A stretch of 34,414 nt of DNA. It comes from Bradyrhizobium altum. Lineage in GTDB: Bacteria > Pseudomonadota > Alphaproteobacteria > Rhizobiales > Xanthobacteraceae. Positions 15,458 to 24,396 of the stretch are shown here, piece after piece (position 1 is the first letter of the stretch; each line of letters begins with the position of its first letter). The translations under genes were made by a program, and so were the position numbers. The notes beneath the pieces were generated by a model. That model had not been told where the DNA came from. It worked only from the letters and a program-made list of their open reading frames with translations, and did not search any database. The DNA is taken from contig NZ_JACMYP010000067.1 of the NCBI RefSeq assembly GCF_020889705.1, forward strand, positions 1 through 34,414, in the 5' to 3' direction.

Positions 15458-16042
15458 TCAGGCTCGGAAACTGTCCGCCAATCGCAAGAAATTCATGAGC
15501 AACACGTGACCTTGTTGAGTAAGTACCGACTCCGGGTGGAACTGTAGGCCATAAGTTGGTTGATGCCGATGTGCCAAAGCCATGATCTCACCTTCATTCG
15601 AACGGGCTGTCACCACGAGATACTGCGCGTCCGTCTCATCGAGTTCGACTGCCAGAGAATGATAGCGTCCAACGGAAAGCGGAGACGGGAGTTGTTCGAA
15701 CAACCCTCGGCCGTCATGCGTTATGCGTGAGGCTCGGCCGTGCATGGGGCAACGTGCCCGCGCCACGCGACCGCCGAAAACGCTCCCAATACATTGGTGC
15801 CCAAGACAGATGCCAAGAATTGGAACGCGACCCGAAAGTTCGCGGACGACGGCAGTGGATATGCCGGCCTCCATTGGCGTGCAGGGGCCGGGAGAGATCA
15901 CGATTGCACGCGTCTGGAGCGCAGTGAGGTCGGTGAAGCTGATCGCGTCATTCCGGACGACTTGCGTCTCTTCACCGAGCTCGCGGAAATAGCGCGCAAT
16001 ATTGAACACGAAGGAGTCGTAATTGTCGATGATCAAAATCAA
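15458..16042 (-). CDS. pabA: Aminodeoxychorismate synthase glutaminase subunit (PabA/TrpG type)
   Basis: 194 aa, the usual length of class I glutamine amidotransferases of this group. It opens MILIIDNYDSFVFNIARYF, has the oxyanion-strand SPGPCTPMEAG, the nucleophile Cys79 in GICLGHQ and the His169/Glu171 pair in QFHPES, so it looks active. It releases ammonia from glutamine for the PabB partner encoded just upstream, whose stop overlaps this start by 4 bp. TrpG and PabA are near-identical folds; the choice of PabA rests on the PabB-type neighbour. Confidence 0.9.
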   Translation of the reverse strand: MILIIDNYDSFVFNIARYFRELGEETQVVRNDAISFTDLTALQTRAIVISPGPCTPMEAGISTAVVRELSGRVPILGICLGHQCIGSVFGGRVARARCPMHGRASRITHDGRGLFEQLPSPLSVGRYHSLAVELDETDAQYLVVTARSNEGEIMALAHRHQPTYGLQFHPESVLTQQGHVLLMNFLRLADSFRA

Positions 16043-17433
16043 AATACACCAGATAGATCGACACCAAAGGCGTCGAAGAGCCGCTGTGCCTTGGCAAGCG
16101 TCTCCTCATACTCGGCTTCAGGATCCGACATCGCCGTTATTCCACCCCCTGCATGAAAGACGGCCAGGTCGTCGTCGATCACCACGGTGCGGATCGCAAT
16201 GTTTGTGTCCATCTGTCCATTGAATCCAATGAAGCCGATTGCCCCGCAATAGACCTCTCGCGCCACTCCCTCGATGTCCGCAACGATCTCCATTGCTCGC
16301 ACCTTTGGAACGCCGGTAACGGAGCCGCCCGGAAAGCAGGCGCGAAGCAGACTGACGGCGTCTTGGTCCGCAGCAAGCGCGCCCCTGACAACCGAGACGA
16401 GATGATGCACTGACGCATAGGATTCCAGGTTGCACAGTGCGGTAACCTCGACCGAATTGTCGGTACAAACGCGTGACAGATCGTTGCGCAGCAGGTCGAC
16501 GATCATGATGTTTTCGGCACGATCCTTCTCGGACGCCAGAAGGAGTTCGGCGCGGCGTCCATCATCCGCGGAATCGGCGCAACGCGCGATCGTGCCTTTG
16601 ATCGGGCGCGTTTCGACCCGCCGCCCGTCAAGTTTCAGAAATCGCTCGGGCGAGCTCGATGCGATAGTCAGCCTCTCGTAGCGCAAGAGAGCCGCGAATG
16701 GTGCCGGGTTCAATGACCGGAGCTGGCAATAAAAGGTGAGCGGATCGAACAGGGGCGAAACCCTGGCACTGAAGCGTTGCGCGATGTTCGCCTGGAATAT
16801 ATCTCCCTCCAAGATCAAACCGACGACGCGCTGGACCGCTGCGATGAAGCGTTCACGGCTATAGTTCGAATGCCATGTGCCCGCCGTGCCGGGGATTATG
16901 ATCCGCGGCGATCTTGGCCTGGCAAGCAGTGCTGCAAACTCGTCGGCGCGACGACGCGCGCGCTCGGCTCGTCGAGTGAGGTCCCGCTCCGGCCATCCGG
17001 TCGAGACGATCCAGCACCTGTGGTCCCGGTGATCGAAGCTGACCACCACATCGTAAAAATGCAGGATTGATTGGGGCAACCGGAGACCGGGAATTGAGGG
17101 CGCCGGCAGCCGCTCGAGCGTTCGGTTCAGATCGTAAGCAAGGAAGCCGGCTGCGCCGCCCTGGAACGGGGGAAGATCGGGGCGATGCGCTTCTTTGTAT
17201 CTGGCAAGAAGGTCGCGGAGGACTTTCCATGGATCGCCTATAAGTGCCTCTCCATTCCAACTTGCTTGTCCATTGGCAACCAAATAGGTGCTGAACGGCT
17301 CGCAGGCCAGATATGAGTAACGCCCAAGCAGCTCATGGCGTGTCGCGCTATCGAGAAAGGTAAGGTGTGGCCGCTTCGCAAGGCATCGCAGCGCGTTGAC
17401 AGGATCAATCCACGGCAACTCGCGGACATTCAT
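16039..17433 (-). CDS. pabB: Aminodeoxychorismate synthase component I
   Basis: 464 aa chorismate-utilising enzyme. The N-terminal TrpE-like domain (to about 185) is followed by the catalytic domain: GDIFQANIAQRFSA, the PIKGT motif with Lys279 (the ADC-synthase type catalytic lysine), SEKDRAENIMIVDLLRNDLS, then PGGSVTGVPKVRAMEIV. The PIKGT motif separates PabB from anthranilate synthase, which has PIAGT. With PabA it makes 4-amino-4-deoxychorismate for p-aminobenzoate and folate. No PabC lyase gene is in the window, so a chromosomal copy would be needed. It overlaps pabA by 4 bp. Confidence 0.92.
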   Translation of the reverse strand: MNVRELPWIDPVNALRCLAKRPHLTFLDSATRHELLGRYSYLACEPFSTYLVANGQASWNGEALIGDPWKVLRDLLARYKEAHRPDLPPFQGGAAGFLAYDLNRTLERLPAPSIPGLRLPQSILHFYDVVVSFDHRDHRCWIVSTGWPERDLTRRAERARRRADEFAALLARPRSPRIIIPGTAGTWHSNYSRERFIAAVQRVVGLILEGDIFQANIAQRFSARVSPLFDPLTFYCQLRSLNPAPFAALLRYERLTIASSSPERFLKLDGRRVETRPIKGTIARCADSADDGRRAELLLASEKDRAENIMIVDLLRNDLSRVCTDNSVEVTALCNLESYASVHHLVSVVRGALAADQDAVSLLRACFPGGSVTGVPKVRAMEIVADIEGVAREVYCGAIGFIGFNGQMDTNIAIRTVVIDDDLAVFHAGGGITAMSDPEAEYEETLAKAQRLFDAFGVDLSGVF

Positions 17434-17554
17434 GGGCTAAGCTATCGGTTGCCGACGACCAGCAGGTTGCGAGGCCCGCTCCGATCGTGATGCCGTCTTG
17501 GAACAAACGCTCCTTCCGTCCGATGCGTACAAGACCGTGAGTTCGATCATCAGG

Positions 17555-17914
17555 CTACTTGCGGCTGGATGGTCGGCTGCGCCGAGCAACTTGGCTTAGG
17601 CCTGCGGTTCCGGCGAAATACACATTTGTTGACAGCTCGTAGTCAGCCGCAAACCGCAGCTCCCGGAGTGGCCGTACGCGCCGGATCGCTTCTCGATACA
17701 AATCGTGCGTTTTGTACGCAGCGAGATCCGCCTCGCTGTCGAATTCACCATACACCACGACATCGATGTCGTTGCCCAGCTGATCGCCCTTGCCGTTGCG
17801 GGCAATCTCGAGCCGGCGTGCACTTGGGATAGAGGTAAGAACCGACAGACCTTCAATGATTTGGTCGATATCGGCCTTTTCCTTGGCTGTGAAGAAGACG
17901 ATGTGACGGATCAT
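17555..17914 (-). CDS. Dabb (dimeric alpha-beta barrel) domain protein
   Basis: 119 aa from the ATG complementary to 17912-17914 (MIRHIVFFTAKEKADIDQII); a frame from 17938 would begin with TTG. The Dabb pattern is clear: IRHIVFF at the start, then a strand DVVVYGEFDSEADLAAYKTH and DLYREAIRRVRPL. Dabb proteins form dimeric barrels, some enzymatic, some stress-related. It lies 121 bp upstream of pabB on the same strand and may be its operon leader gene; a link to aminodeoxychorismate is conjecture. Confidence 0.8.
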   Translation of the reverse strand: MIRHIVFFTAKEKADIDQIIEGLSVLTSIPSARRLEIARNGKGDQLGNDIDVVVYGEFDSEADLAAYKTHDLYREAIRRVRPLRELRFAADYELSTNVYFAGTAGLSQVARRSRPSSRK

Positions 17915-18202
17915 GGTGGCCGTAAATCTAACGCGCAAGTTGGCTGCCTTCTATATCGGGATCTAGCTCGAGGCAATGCCGGTTGGCTTCGACAGCCGAA
18001 GAAAGGGCACGATCGGCGAACGTCCAGACGCCGTGTTTTGGGCCGACGCGAATTCGATCTTCGTGGGCAACTTGCTTTTGACAAACCGTGATCGTAAGTC
18101 GACGCAACGCGATTGGCCGGCCCGGCACGACGTCAGGTCCGCAACCTCGCTCGGTCAAACAGCGCAGCACGTGCACCGTGAACACTTCAGGATAGACGAT
18201 CC
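17915..18202. promoter_or_regulatory. Divergent intergenic region between Dabb-pabBA and panD
   Basis: The 288 bp separate start codons of divergent units and should hold both promoters. No -24/-12 sigma-54 element, nod box or TtsI box was found by eye. A minus-strand ORF (17928-18185, GTG start) is present but has no motif and is not accepted as a gene. Confidence 0.4.
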
Positions 18203-18556
18203 ATGCAGGTCACATTGATGAAGGGAAAAATCCATCGCGCCTCGGTGACCCAGGCCGATCTGCACTATGAAGGCTCGATATCGATAGATCGTAGGTTGCT
18301 GGATGCGGCGGGTTTCTTGATCAACGAACGCGTCGAAATCTACAATATCGAAACCGGAGCGCGGTTCGCCACTTATGTGATCGAGGCTCCGGAAGGATCG
18401 GGCACAATAGGTCTAAATGGCGCGGCCGCGCGACTCGCGATGACCGGGGACAAAGTGATCATCGTTGCATATGCCTCTTTTGACGAGATGGAAGCCAATG
18501 CATTCAAGCCGCGCATCGTGCTGGTTGATGCGGAAAATCGCATCTTGGCGGCCTGA
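18203..18556 (+). CDS. panD: Aspartate 1-decarboxylase proenzyme
   Basis: 117 aa, normal length. The pyruvoyl precursor signature is complete: KGKIHRASVTQADLHYEGSI with the self-cleavage site Gly24-Ser25, then NIETGARFATYVIEA and GLNGAAARLA...GDKVIIVAYA. It makes beta-alanine for pantothenate and coenzyme A. It is divergent to Dabb-pabBA, so folate and CoA precursor genes share one intergenic region. Confidence 0.95.
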   Translation: MQVTLMKGKIHRASVTQADLHYEGSISIDRRLLDAAGFLINERVEIYNIETGARFATYVIEAPEGSGTIGLNGAAARLAMTGDKVIIVAYASFDEMEANAFKPRIVLVDAENRILAA

Positions 18557-19846
18557 AAGCGAAAGGGTCGAATCATTTGGCATTCGACAGGCCATGGACT
18601 CCTGCTCGATACAGCGGAAACAATGAGCTTAATCGAGCCGACCAACGTGACCGAGTACGTAAGCCGCCGTGTACCTTTTCGAATGACACCACCGGCTGCG
18701 CTGCTTCAGGCCGCGGACAGGGCTGATGGTGCTTCGAATGGTGATTTCGCGCCAGCAAGCGCAGCGCGTATGAAGACGGCCATCTTGGCTACTCGAGGGC
18801 GGAAGGCGGTCGGGGCGACGGGGCGGGGCTCCTGCGCAGCTAGCGGGGAGCACGACAGTCTCGAAGCGGTAGCTGCCCTCTTCTTTTGGGAAGAGACGGC
18901 GGTTGTTCTTTGGCAAGATTATCGTGATCGATGAAGCGAAAGTCGGCCCAGCCCGCTCGGCGCCTCCACAAATAATCGTGCGCACAAGTCGAAACGCGAA
19001 ACTGTGGCGGCCGATAGGGGGCGATCGATGTTTCCGGCCAGAGAAGCCGTACAGTGGTCGCTCGACGCGTACCGTTTTTTCATCTGTTTGGATACATCCT
19101 GCCGCACGTAAATTCCTTGGTCCGATCCGAACAATATTTGTGCGTCGACAACAATCTCAATCTGTCACAACGCATGAAACGCACTCAGGGATGGCGCGAT
19201 GGCATGCGCGGCAAACTTCCATCGTCCAACATATTAAGTTCGACATCCGGCCGCTTGCAGAGCGCAACAGAGCATCGATCTTGCCCGAACGGCAGGGAGC
19301 CTGGGATACAAAGCAGATGCTCAGGTCATTTCGCTTCGACCGCACAGGTCGTTTTGGCAGTATCGGCGCTCCCAGGGGGCCCGGTACAGCGGTTCACAAA
19401 GCGTGGGCGATCCGATCCTTGCGCAGGTTGTTTCCGCAACTCGCGGATATTGGGACCGCAACGTAATCGCTTGCATAGCCGCCGGTCTCATGCTGGCCCA
19501 CTCGGTCAAATCGCCAGCCGGATTAGCCGAATAGGCACGGAGAGCGAAATTATCTGTCGTCGGCACAGCGGGCGCCCTCATTGTCGTCTGAAACGTAGCA
19601 ATGGCAGAGCTGTCGCGTTGTCCATCACGGGTCGCGTTGGGAACGTCACTGTCCGCAAAACGATGATGCGATGAGCCAGCTCAGCTGCCCAAGCCGGGCA
19701 GCCAGCTGACCGCTGTAGGAATTGGAGTGTCTGGACCCTTCAAGGGGGAATGCTAGATGAACGGCTACGTTTGATGCAGCACGATAGCGGCGGCGACGTC
19801 TGCGCCCAGCCGCTCATGGGGAACAGGGAAAACAGCGGCTTCCTCA
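18557..19846. other. Gene-poor stretch of about 1.3 kb
   Basis: Several ORFs of 60-200 codons on both strands, none with a motif, a good ribosome binding site or neighbours that support it. Composition suggests eroded insertion-sequence or gene debris, but no family could be read. A GCTGCCC/GGGCAGC hairpin lies at 19684-19702, about 145 bp after the end of the effector gene, without a T run. Confidence 0.5.
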
Positions 19847-21601
19847 TTATTCGAGGCCACGCTCTGCGAGCACCCGGTGCATGACCTCGCCTTTGATCTC
19901 GCCTGCGATTTCGTTTCGGACTTGGGCTCCGAGCACCCGCTCGGCATCCGGGTCGCCTAGCAGACCATGCTCGGCCAGTCGCTGCTCCAACCGGGTTTGA
20001 AACTCCTCGCCCATGGCCTCGACGAGGCGGTCTTGCATTGCTGCATGTTCGTCCGGGGCGATGCGCCTCAGCACCGTCTCCCAGGGTTGCCAGCGGGTTG
20101 CCATGTAGTCGGTGAATTGGTTCGCTTCCTGCTCCCGAACCAGGTCCAGCGCCCGCGCCGCATCATCCGGGGTCACGTGAGAGACCGCCAGGAAGCGCAT
20201 GTCAGGGGCGACGTGACTGAGCTCGAGCGGCTCGCGCAGCAAATGTTGATAGGCCAGGTAGACTTCGACGTCGTCTATGCTCGGGTCGACGCTGAGGAGC
20301 GAGTTGACCCTGTCGCGCGCGATCGCGTCCAGCGCCTCCAAGCGGAACGCAACACGGCCGCGCTGGATCAGTTCGCCAAGCCGATCGTCATATCGACCGT
20401 CCTCGACGTCAGCGTTAAGGCGCGCGGTCTGCATACCGTTCCAGTGCAAAGTAACACGATCCTCGCAGCTCGCGTTGGCCTCGGAAGCCTGTGTGAAAAA
20501 CTGCTCGCGCAATCTCGGATTGGCCGCCGCCTGTCGCAGGTCATCAGCCACTGCCTGCCGAAACTCGCCATTGCCATAGTTCACGGTCCCTCGCAGCCTC
20601 TCCAGGAACCGCGCGTAGTCCTGGGCGCCAGGCTCATCCGCAAAGTGCTGCCATTCGGCCAGCGTCGCCGGGTCGTCGGCGAGCCAGTGCGCGGCAGCCT
20701 CATATAAAGATTGCTGTGCAAGCTGCGGTGGCATTGCAACCGCCGCCAGATTAGCGAGGACATCGTCCGGCAGCGGGTTATCCCCGAACTCGAGGTTCTC
20801 CAAATGCGGGTAGTTGAGACTAAGATGCGGTACAAGACCCTCAACAAGACCCTCAGGCAGGCTGGTCAGCTGGTTGCCGCTAAGATTGAGCGATTGGAGC
20901 GTGCTCGGAAGGGGGTCGGGGAGGTTGGCCAATTGATTGCTGCTGACATCGAGTTCAATGAGCCCCCATGGGAGGGATTCGGGGAGGTCGGTCAGGTGAT
21001 TTCCACTAACCGCGAGCGAAGTGAGCCTGCTCGGGAGAGGGTCGGGCAGGCTACTGAGTCGGTTGTCATTTGCGTTCAGGATCTCGAGCCCCGCCGGGAG
21101 GTTGGCCGGCAGACCGGTCAAGCTGTTATCGGCCACCTCTAGCCGGGAGAGAGTCGCCGGAAGAGCGTCCGGCAAACTGGTCAACCGGTTATGGCTAATG
21201 AGAAGATGCTGGAGACCGGGTGGGAGCGTAGCGGGCAGGCTGCTTAGCTCGTTGTGCCTGGCGCGCAGTTCCAGCAACCTTGGCGGCAGGGCGGCGGGCA
21301 AAGCGGTCAGGGAGAGGGAGGACAAATCTAGCGAATGCGAGCCCGTGTTGTCCGCAGCCCTAATTCGCGAGCGCCCCTCTCGCCGATTCTCGGCTTCGCC
21401 CCGCCCCTCTTCGGCAACCCAGTTTTCCAGGACCCGCGCGCGCGAGGAGGCGGGGGTCCGATACCCTGTCAAGGCTTCGACCCAATCCGCCACGGCTCGG
21501 TTGAAGCCGCCGAGGTAGCTTTCCTGCTCCCCCTCATCAAAAGTGTCCGGGGAAGAACCTGCACTCCGCTGCGCCTGTCCTGCGTCCATCAATTTCTCCA
21601 T
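19847..21601 (-). CDS. nopM: NopM-type LRR E3 ubiquitin ligase, type III effector
   Basis: 584 aa. After an N-terminal secretion region (about 1-85), about eight leucine-rich repeats of 20-21 residues follow (about 90-255; e.g. LTSLPDALPATLSRLEVADN), then a NEL (novel E3 ligase) domain to the end. The catalytic cysteine is Cys379 in NASCEDRVTL, the NEL 'CxD' motif with Asp381. NEL proteins transfer ubiquitin to host proteins after type III secretion; in rhizobia NopM acts in nodulation signalling. The ATG at 21601 has no clear ribosome binding site; the second ATG (21589, MDAGQAQ) has GGAG six bases upstream and is a good alternative. A candidate TtsI box is at 21831-21858. No chaperone gene adjoins. 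Confidence 0.93.
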   Translation of the reverse strand: MEKLMDAGQAQRSAGSSPDTFDEGEQESYLGGFNRAVADWVEALTGYRTPASSRARVLENWVAEEGRGEAENRREGRSRIRAADNTGSHSLDLSSLSLTALPAALPPRLLELRARHNELSSLPATLPPGLQHLLISHNRLTSLPDALPATLSRLEVADNSLTGLPANLPAGLEILNANDNRLSSLPDPLPSRLTSLAVSGNHLTDLPESLPWGLIELDVSSNQLANLPDPLPSTLQSLNLSGNQLTSLPEGLVEGLVPHLSLNYPHLENLEFGDNPLPDDVLANLAAVAMPPQLAQQSLYEAAAHWLADDPATLAEWQHFADEPGAQDYARFLERLRGTVNYGNGEFRQAVADDLRQAAANPRLREQFFTQASEANASCEDRVTLHWNGMQTARLNADVEDGRYDDRLGELIQRGRVAFRLEALDAIARDRVNSLLSVDPSIDDVEVYLAYQHLLREPLELSHVAPDMRFLAVSHVTPDDAARALDLVREQEANQFTDYMATRWQPWETVLRRIAPDEHAAMQDRLVEAMGEEFQTRLEQRLAEHGLLGDPDAERVLGAQVRNEIAGEIKGEVMHRVLAERGLE

Positions 21602-21899
21602 CGTCAGAACAAAGAATACGCCCGCCGCTTCTCAGCCGCGAAGCAGGTGGTTGTGATGGCCATTCGAGAGCCAGCGCACGTGCGCTGCGGCTCCAGCCCC
21701 GACTCGAGCCGATACAGGTTCACACGAATCCCACCGCGGCAAATGGATCGATACTGGCTGCGAGGCTTCCTGCCATTTCGTTGACCAGATAAGTCCGGAG
21801 GACCGTCAACGTGGAAGCGTTCTGCCCTTAGCAAGCCTACCTGTCGATCAGCTGACGAGTGGCGCTGCCGAACATCCTTTCGCTCGACTGTTGCCATCA
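21602..21899. other. Upstream region of the NopM-like gene
   Basis: No gene supported. It contains the candidate TtsI box (21831-21858), 230-257 bp before the effector start; the decayed ISL3 transposase begins at its right end. Confidence 0.45.
21831..21858 (-). promoter_or_regulatory. Candidate tts box (TtsI-binding promoter element)
   Basis: On the minus strand TCGTCAGCTGATCGACAG then GTAGGCTTGC. The remembered tts consensus is TCGTCAGCTTNTCGAAAGCT; differences are G for T at position 10, C for A at 15 and G for C at 18. The box is about 230 bp before the NopM-like start and reads in the right direction. Confidence 0.55.
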
Positions 21900-22430
21900 G
21901 CGACCAAAGTGGGTCCACCTTGCGTAGCCGATATCGGCGACACTTGGCCGATCTGCCGTTGGCCCGGCGGGTCGTATCGCTCCTGGTGATCACCCGCCGC
22001 TTCCGCTGCGACGCCGTCCTGTGCGGACGCCAGATCTTCCTGAGCATTTCGCCGACGGATATTGGCGCCATCGGCGCGACGCACGGGCGCGGCTGGACGC
22101 TATCGTCCATTATCTCGATCTGGTGCTTGGCGGCCGACCCGCAGCGGGCTTCGCAAAACGCCTGATGCTGCCAGTAAGCAGACACGCTTCTGCGTGTGTC
22201 CGACGCCGCAGCCGTTCGCCGGCCGATTGCCTCAAGGTCATCGGCGTCGACGACTGGGCCTGGCTGCGCAATCACCGATACGCCGGCATCATCCGCAATC
22301 TAGAAAGGCGTCACCTTGCTGTCGGATCGCGAGCCCGTGACCGCCCAGCGCGAAGGGGCGAGGTGTTTCGGACGTCCTGCCCGCCTAAATTGACGATCGC
22401 AGCGACAATCTTCTGGCTTAGCTGATCGTG
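21900..22430 (+). pseudogene. Decayed ISL3-family transposase
   Basis: Readable pieces, in order but in different frames: SRYRRHLADLPLARR and ITRRFRCDAVLCGRQIF; then EHFADGYWRHRRDARARLDA with LDLVLGGRPAAGFAKRLMLP; then VIGVDDWAWLRNHRYAGIIR; then LLSDREPVTAQ. This is the order of the zinc-ribbon/HTH start and first catalytic Asp (VIGVDDWA) of ISL3 transposases, broken by at least two frameshifts and lacking the C-terminal half. Confidence 0.75.
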
Positions 22431-22539
22431 CAAGCCTTTCCGGCCGATCCCGTCAACACCGGCCCGGCTTTGTTCTGGAAGACGCCGTCATTTCAAGTTC
22501 CCTGGAGCCGGTGGACGGCGACGAGAACGCCGGAATTGT

Positions 22540-22760
22540 CTTCACCCAGGCCTCCCAGAAAGCCACATGGCGCGTTGTGTCCGGCATGACAGCCGGTCTC
22601 GTTACGCAGTTACCAATCTCTTCGTCATCTTCGGTCCACATCGGGGTTGGCGCCACGTCGAGGTCACCGACCGTCACGTCGCTGTGGACTGCACTCACTG
22701 CATGCGTGATCTTGCCGACGTCCATTATCCCGCCGCCTGCCATGACCCGCCATGAAAGAG
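22540..22760 (+). pseudogene. IS630-family transposase fragment
   Basis: The frame around 22567-22755 gives RYAVTNLFVIFGPHRGWRHV then EVTDRHVAVDCTHCMRDLAD and VHYPAA, the segment before the second catalytic Asp of IS630-type DDE transposases. Only about 60 residues remain, with no terminal repeats identified. Confidence 0.65.
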
Positions 22761-22953
22761 GAAGCATAGGCGAACAGCTAGTCCAGTCGGGGCAAATTCC
22801 CTGAATCGCGGAGTCTTGGATCTTGCCCAATCTTACCCAACGTTCGTTTGAAAAGCCGCTCTAGGTGGAAAAATGACGGATTAGCATCCCTGCACTGCGG
22901 CCCTGGAAGAGGAGGGCGCGTGGGTTTACGGGCCAAAGAGCCCAGAGGAGGGA
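22761..22953. promoter_or_regulatory. Upstream region of the ABC operon
   Basis: 193 bp between the IS630 fragment and the operon's first gene. It should hold the promoter, but no clear -35/-10 or -24/-12 pair is seen by eye. AGGAGGG lies next to the first ATG. Confidence 0.35.
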
Positions 22954-24342
22954 ATGATGACAAGGAAGCTCGCCGCTTTTCGCGGTTGTTCGATGAGTCT
23001 TGCCCGAAACGTTCTCATCTGCTCCACGCTTTTGGCCGGAACGGCCATGGCGTTTACCCAAGCCAAGGCTGACGATATCAATTGGCGCCAGTTCGAAGGC
23101 GCGTCGATCGTCTGGGCCTACGACATTCATCCGTATGCCGACGCGGTCGCGGCCCAGTTGCCGGAGTTCGAGAAGCTCACGGGCATCAAAGTGACGCCGG
23201 AGCTTTATCCGGACGATGCCTATTGGAATAAGTTGACAATCCAGCTCAGTACCAAGTCATCGAGCTGGGACGTTGTGGGTACGGGCATTCAACCAGCTTG
23301 GGATCTTGCGCCAGGTCAATTGCTTGAGCCGCTCGACCGCTATCTGAACGATCCGAAACTCACGGCGGCGGGTTACGACTACAAGGATTTCTTCCCTGCA
23401 CTTCGGGATGCGCTGACCTGGAAGGTCAAAGAAGGGCAGATCGAGCCGGGAAGCGGACAGGTCTGGGCCATTCCGCATGGCTTTGAGAACATCCAGCTGT
23501 TCTACCGCAAGGACATCCTCGATAAGTACGGCGTTAAGGTCCCAACGACTCCGCCGGAGATGTCCGCGGCCTGCGAAAAACTGAAGGCTGCGGACCCCGC
23601 GATCACACCTTTGGGCGTGCGCGGCGTGCGATTTTGGAGCAGCATCCACACGGCTGCGATCTCGATTGCCAGGTCCTACGGGGTGCATGATTTCGTCGTC
23701 AAGGACGGCAAGGTGGACACCGGCCTCGACTCGCCAGAGTCGATCGCGTTCCACAAGGACTATGTGGACATGATCAAGAAGTGCGCGGCTCCGTCCTTTG
23801 CCAACGACAACTGGTATCAGGTGGTCGATGGCATCAATTCGGGAAGAACGGCGATGGCGATCGATTCCAATATGTTTGGCTTTTGGAATGACGTGGCCGG
23901 CAAGCCTGCCTCGGGGAAGATCGCGTTCGCCCCTCCGCTGCGCGCTCCCAACAGCAAGAATTTCGAATCCAACATCTGGATCTGGTCTCTTGCGATGAAT
24001 GCCGCGTCTCGGAAGAAGGGGGCAGCCTGGATGTTCATCCAATGGGCAACGTCGAAGCAGGTCGAGCTGAACAGCGCCGTCGCCGGCAAGCTCGTTAACT
24101 CTCCGCGTGCCTCTACCTGGAGTGACAAGGCCTGGCTCGAATATGCGGCAAAGCCGGAGTTCAATAACTTCGTCGATACGTTCAAGACCGTGCAGGATAG
24201 AGCGAAACTCGCATTTACAGCTCGTGTTGGCTTTGCAGAAGCAATGAATGCTTGGGCCGTCGCTATGCAAAAAATGGTCAATGGAGCTGACGTGAAGGCC
24301 ACGCTGGCCGACCTCGCCTCCGAGATCCGCTCGTCCATGTGA
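22954..24342 (+). CDS. ABC transporter extracellular sugar-binding protein (family 1)
   Basis: 462 aa. Signal peptide: basic start MTRKLAAFRG..., hydrophobic core NVLICSTLLAGTAMA and an AKA-type cleavage site before DDINWRQ. The mature protein has the family 1 solute-binding pattern: IHPYADAVAAQLPEFEKLTG, GIKVTPELYP, WDVVGTGIQPAWDLAPGQLL, GRTAMAIDSNMFGFWNDVAG and KGAAWMFIQWATSKQ. It would capture a sugar or polyol in the periplasm for the permeases downstream. AGGAGG at 22946 lies almost against the first ATG, so the ATG at 22957 is an equally good start. It begins an operon of seven genes. The ligand is not readable. Confidence 0.92.
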   Translation: MMTRKLAAFRGCSMSLARNVLICSTLLAGTAMAFTQAKADDINWRQFEGASIVWAYDIHPYADAVAAQLPEFEKLTGIKVTPELYPDDAYWNKLTIQLSTKSSSWDVVGTGIQPAWDLAPGQLLEPLDRYLNDPKLTAAGYDYKDFFPALRDALTWKVKEGQIEPGSGQVWAIPHGFENIQLFYRKDILDKYGVKVPTTPPEMSAACEKLKAADPAITPLGVRGVRFWSSIHTAAISIARSYGVHDFVVKDGKVDTGLDSPESIAFHKDYVDMIKKCAAPSFANDNWYQVVDGINSGRTAMAIDSNMFGFWNDVAGKPASGKIAFAPPLRAPNSKNFESNIWIWSLAMNAASRKKGAAWMFIQWATSKQVELNSAVAGKLVNSPRASTWSDKAWLEYAAKPEFNNFVDTFKTVQDRAKLAFTARVGFAEAMNAWAVAMQKMVNGADVKATLADLASEIRSSM

Positions 24343-24396
24343 AACGCGCTGGGCGGAGAGCACATCGCCGCCCCTGCATTTTAAAGATGAAGTGAG

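Noticed and set aside
17928..18185. 85-codon minus-strand ORF in the pab/panD divergent region
   Set aside because: GTG start without a ribosome binding site and no recognisable fold; it would also fill the promoter region of both units.
18903..19674. Overlapping plus-strand ORFs of 187 and 206 codons
   Set aside because: Basic, low-hydrophobicity translations without motifs, mutually overlapping in different frames; typical of non-coding high-GC DNA.
19967..20707. 246-codon plus-strand ORF inside nopM
   Set aside because: Antisense shadow of the NEL domain.
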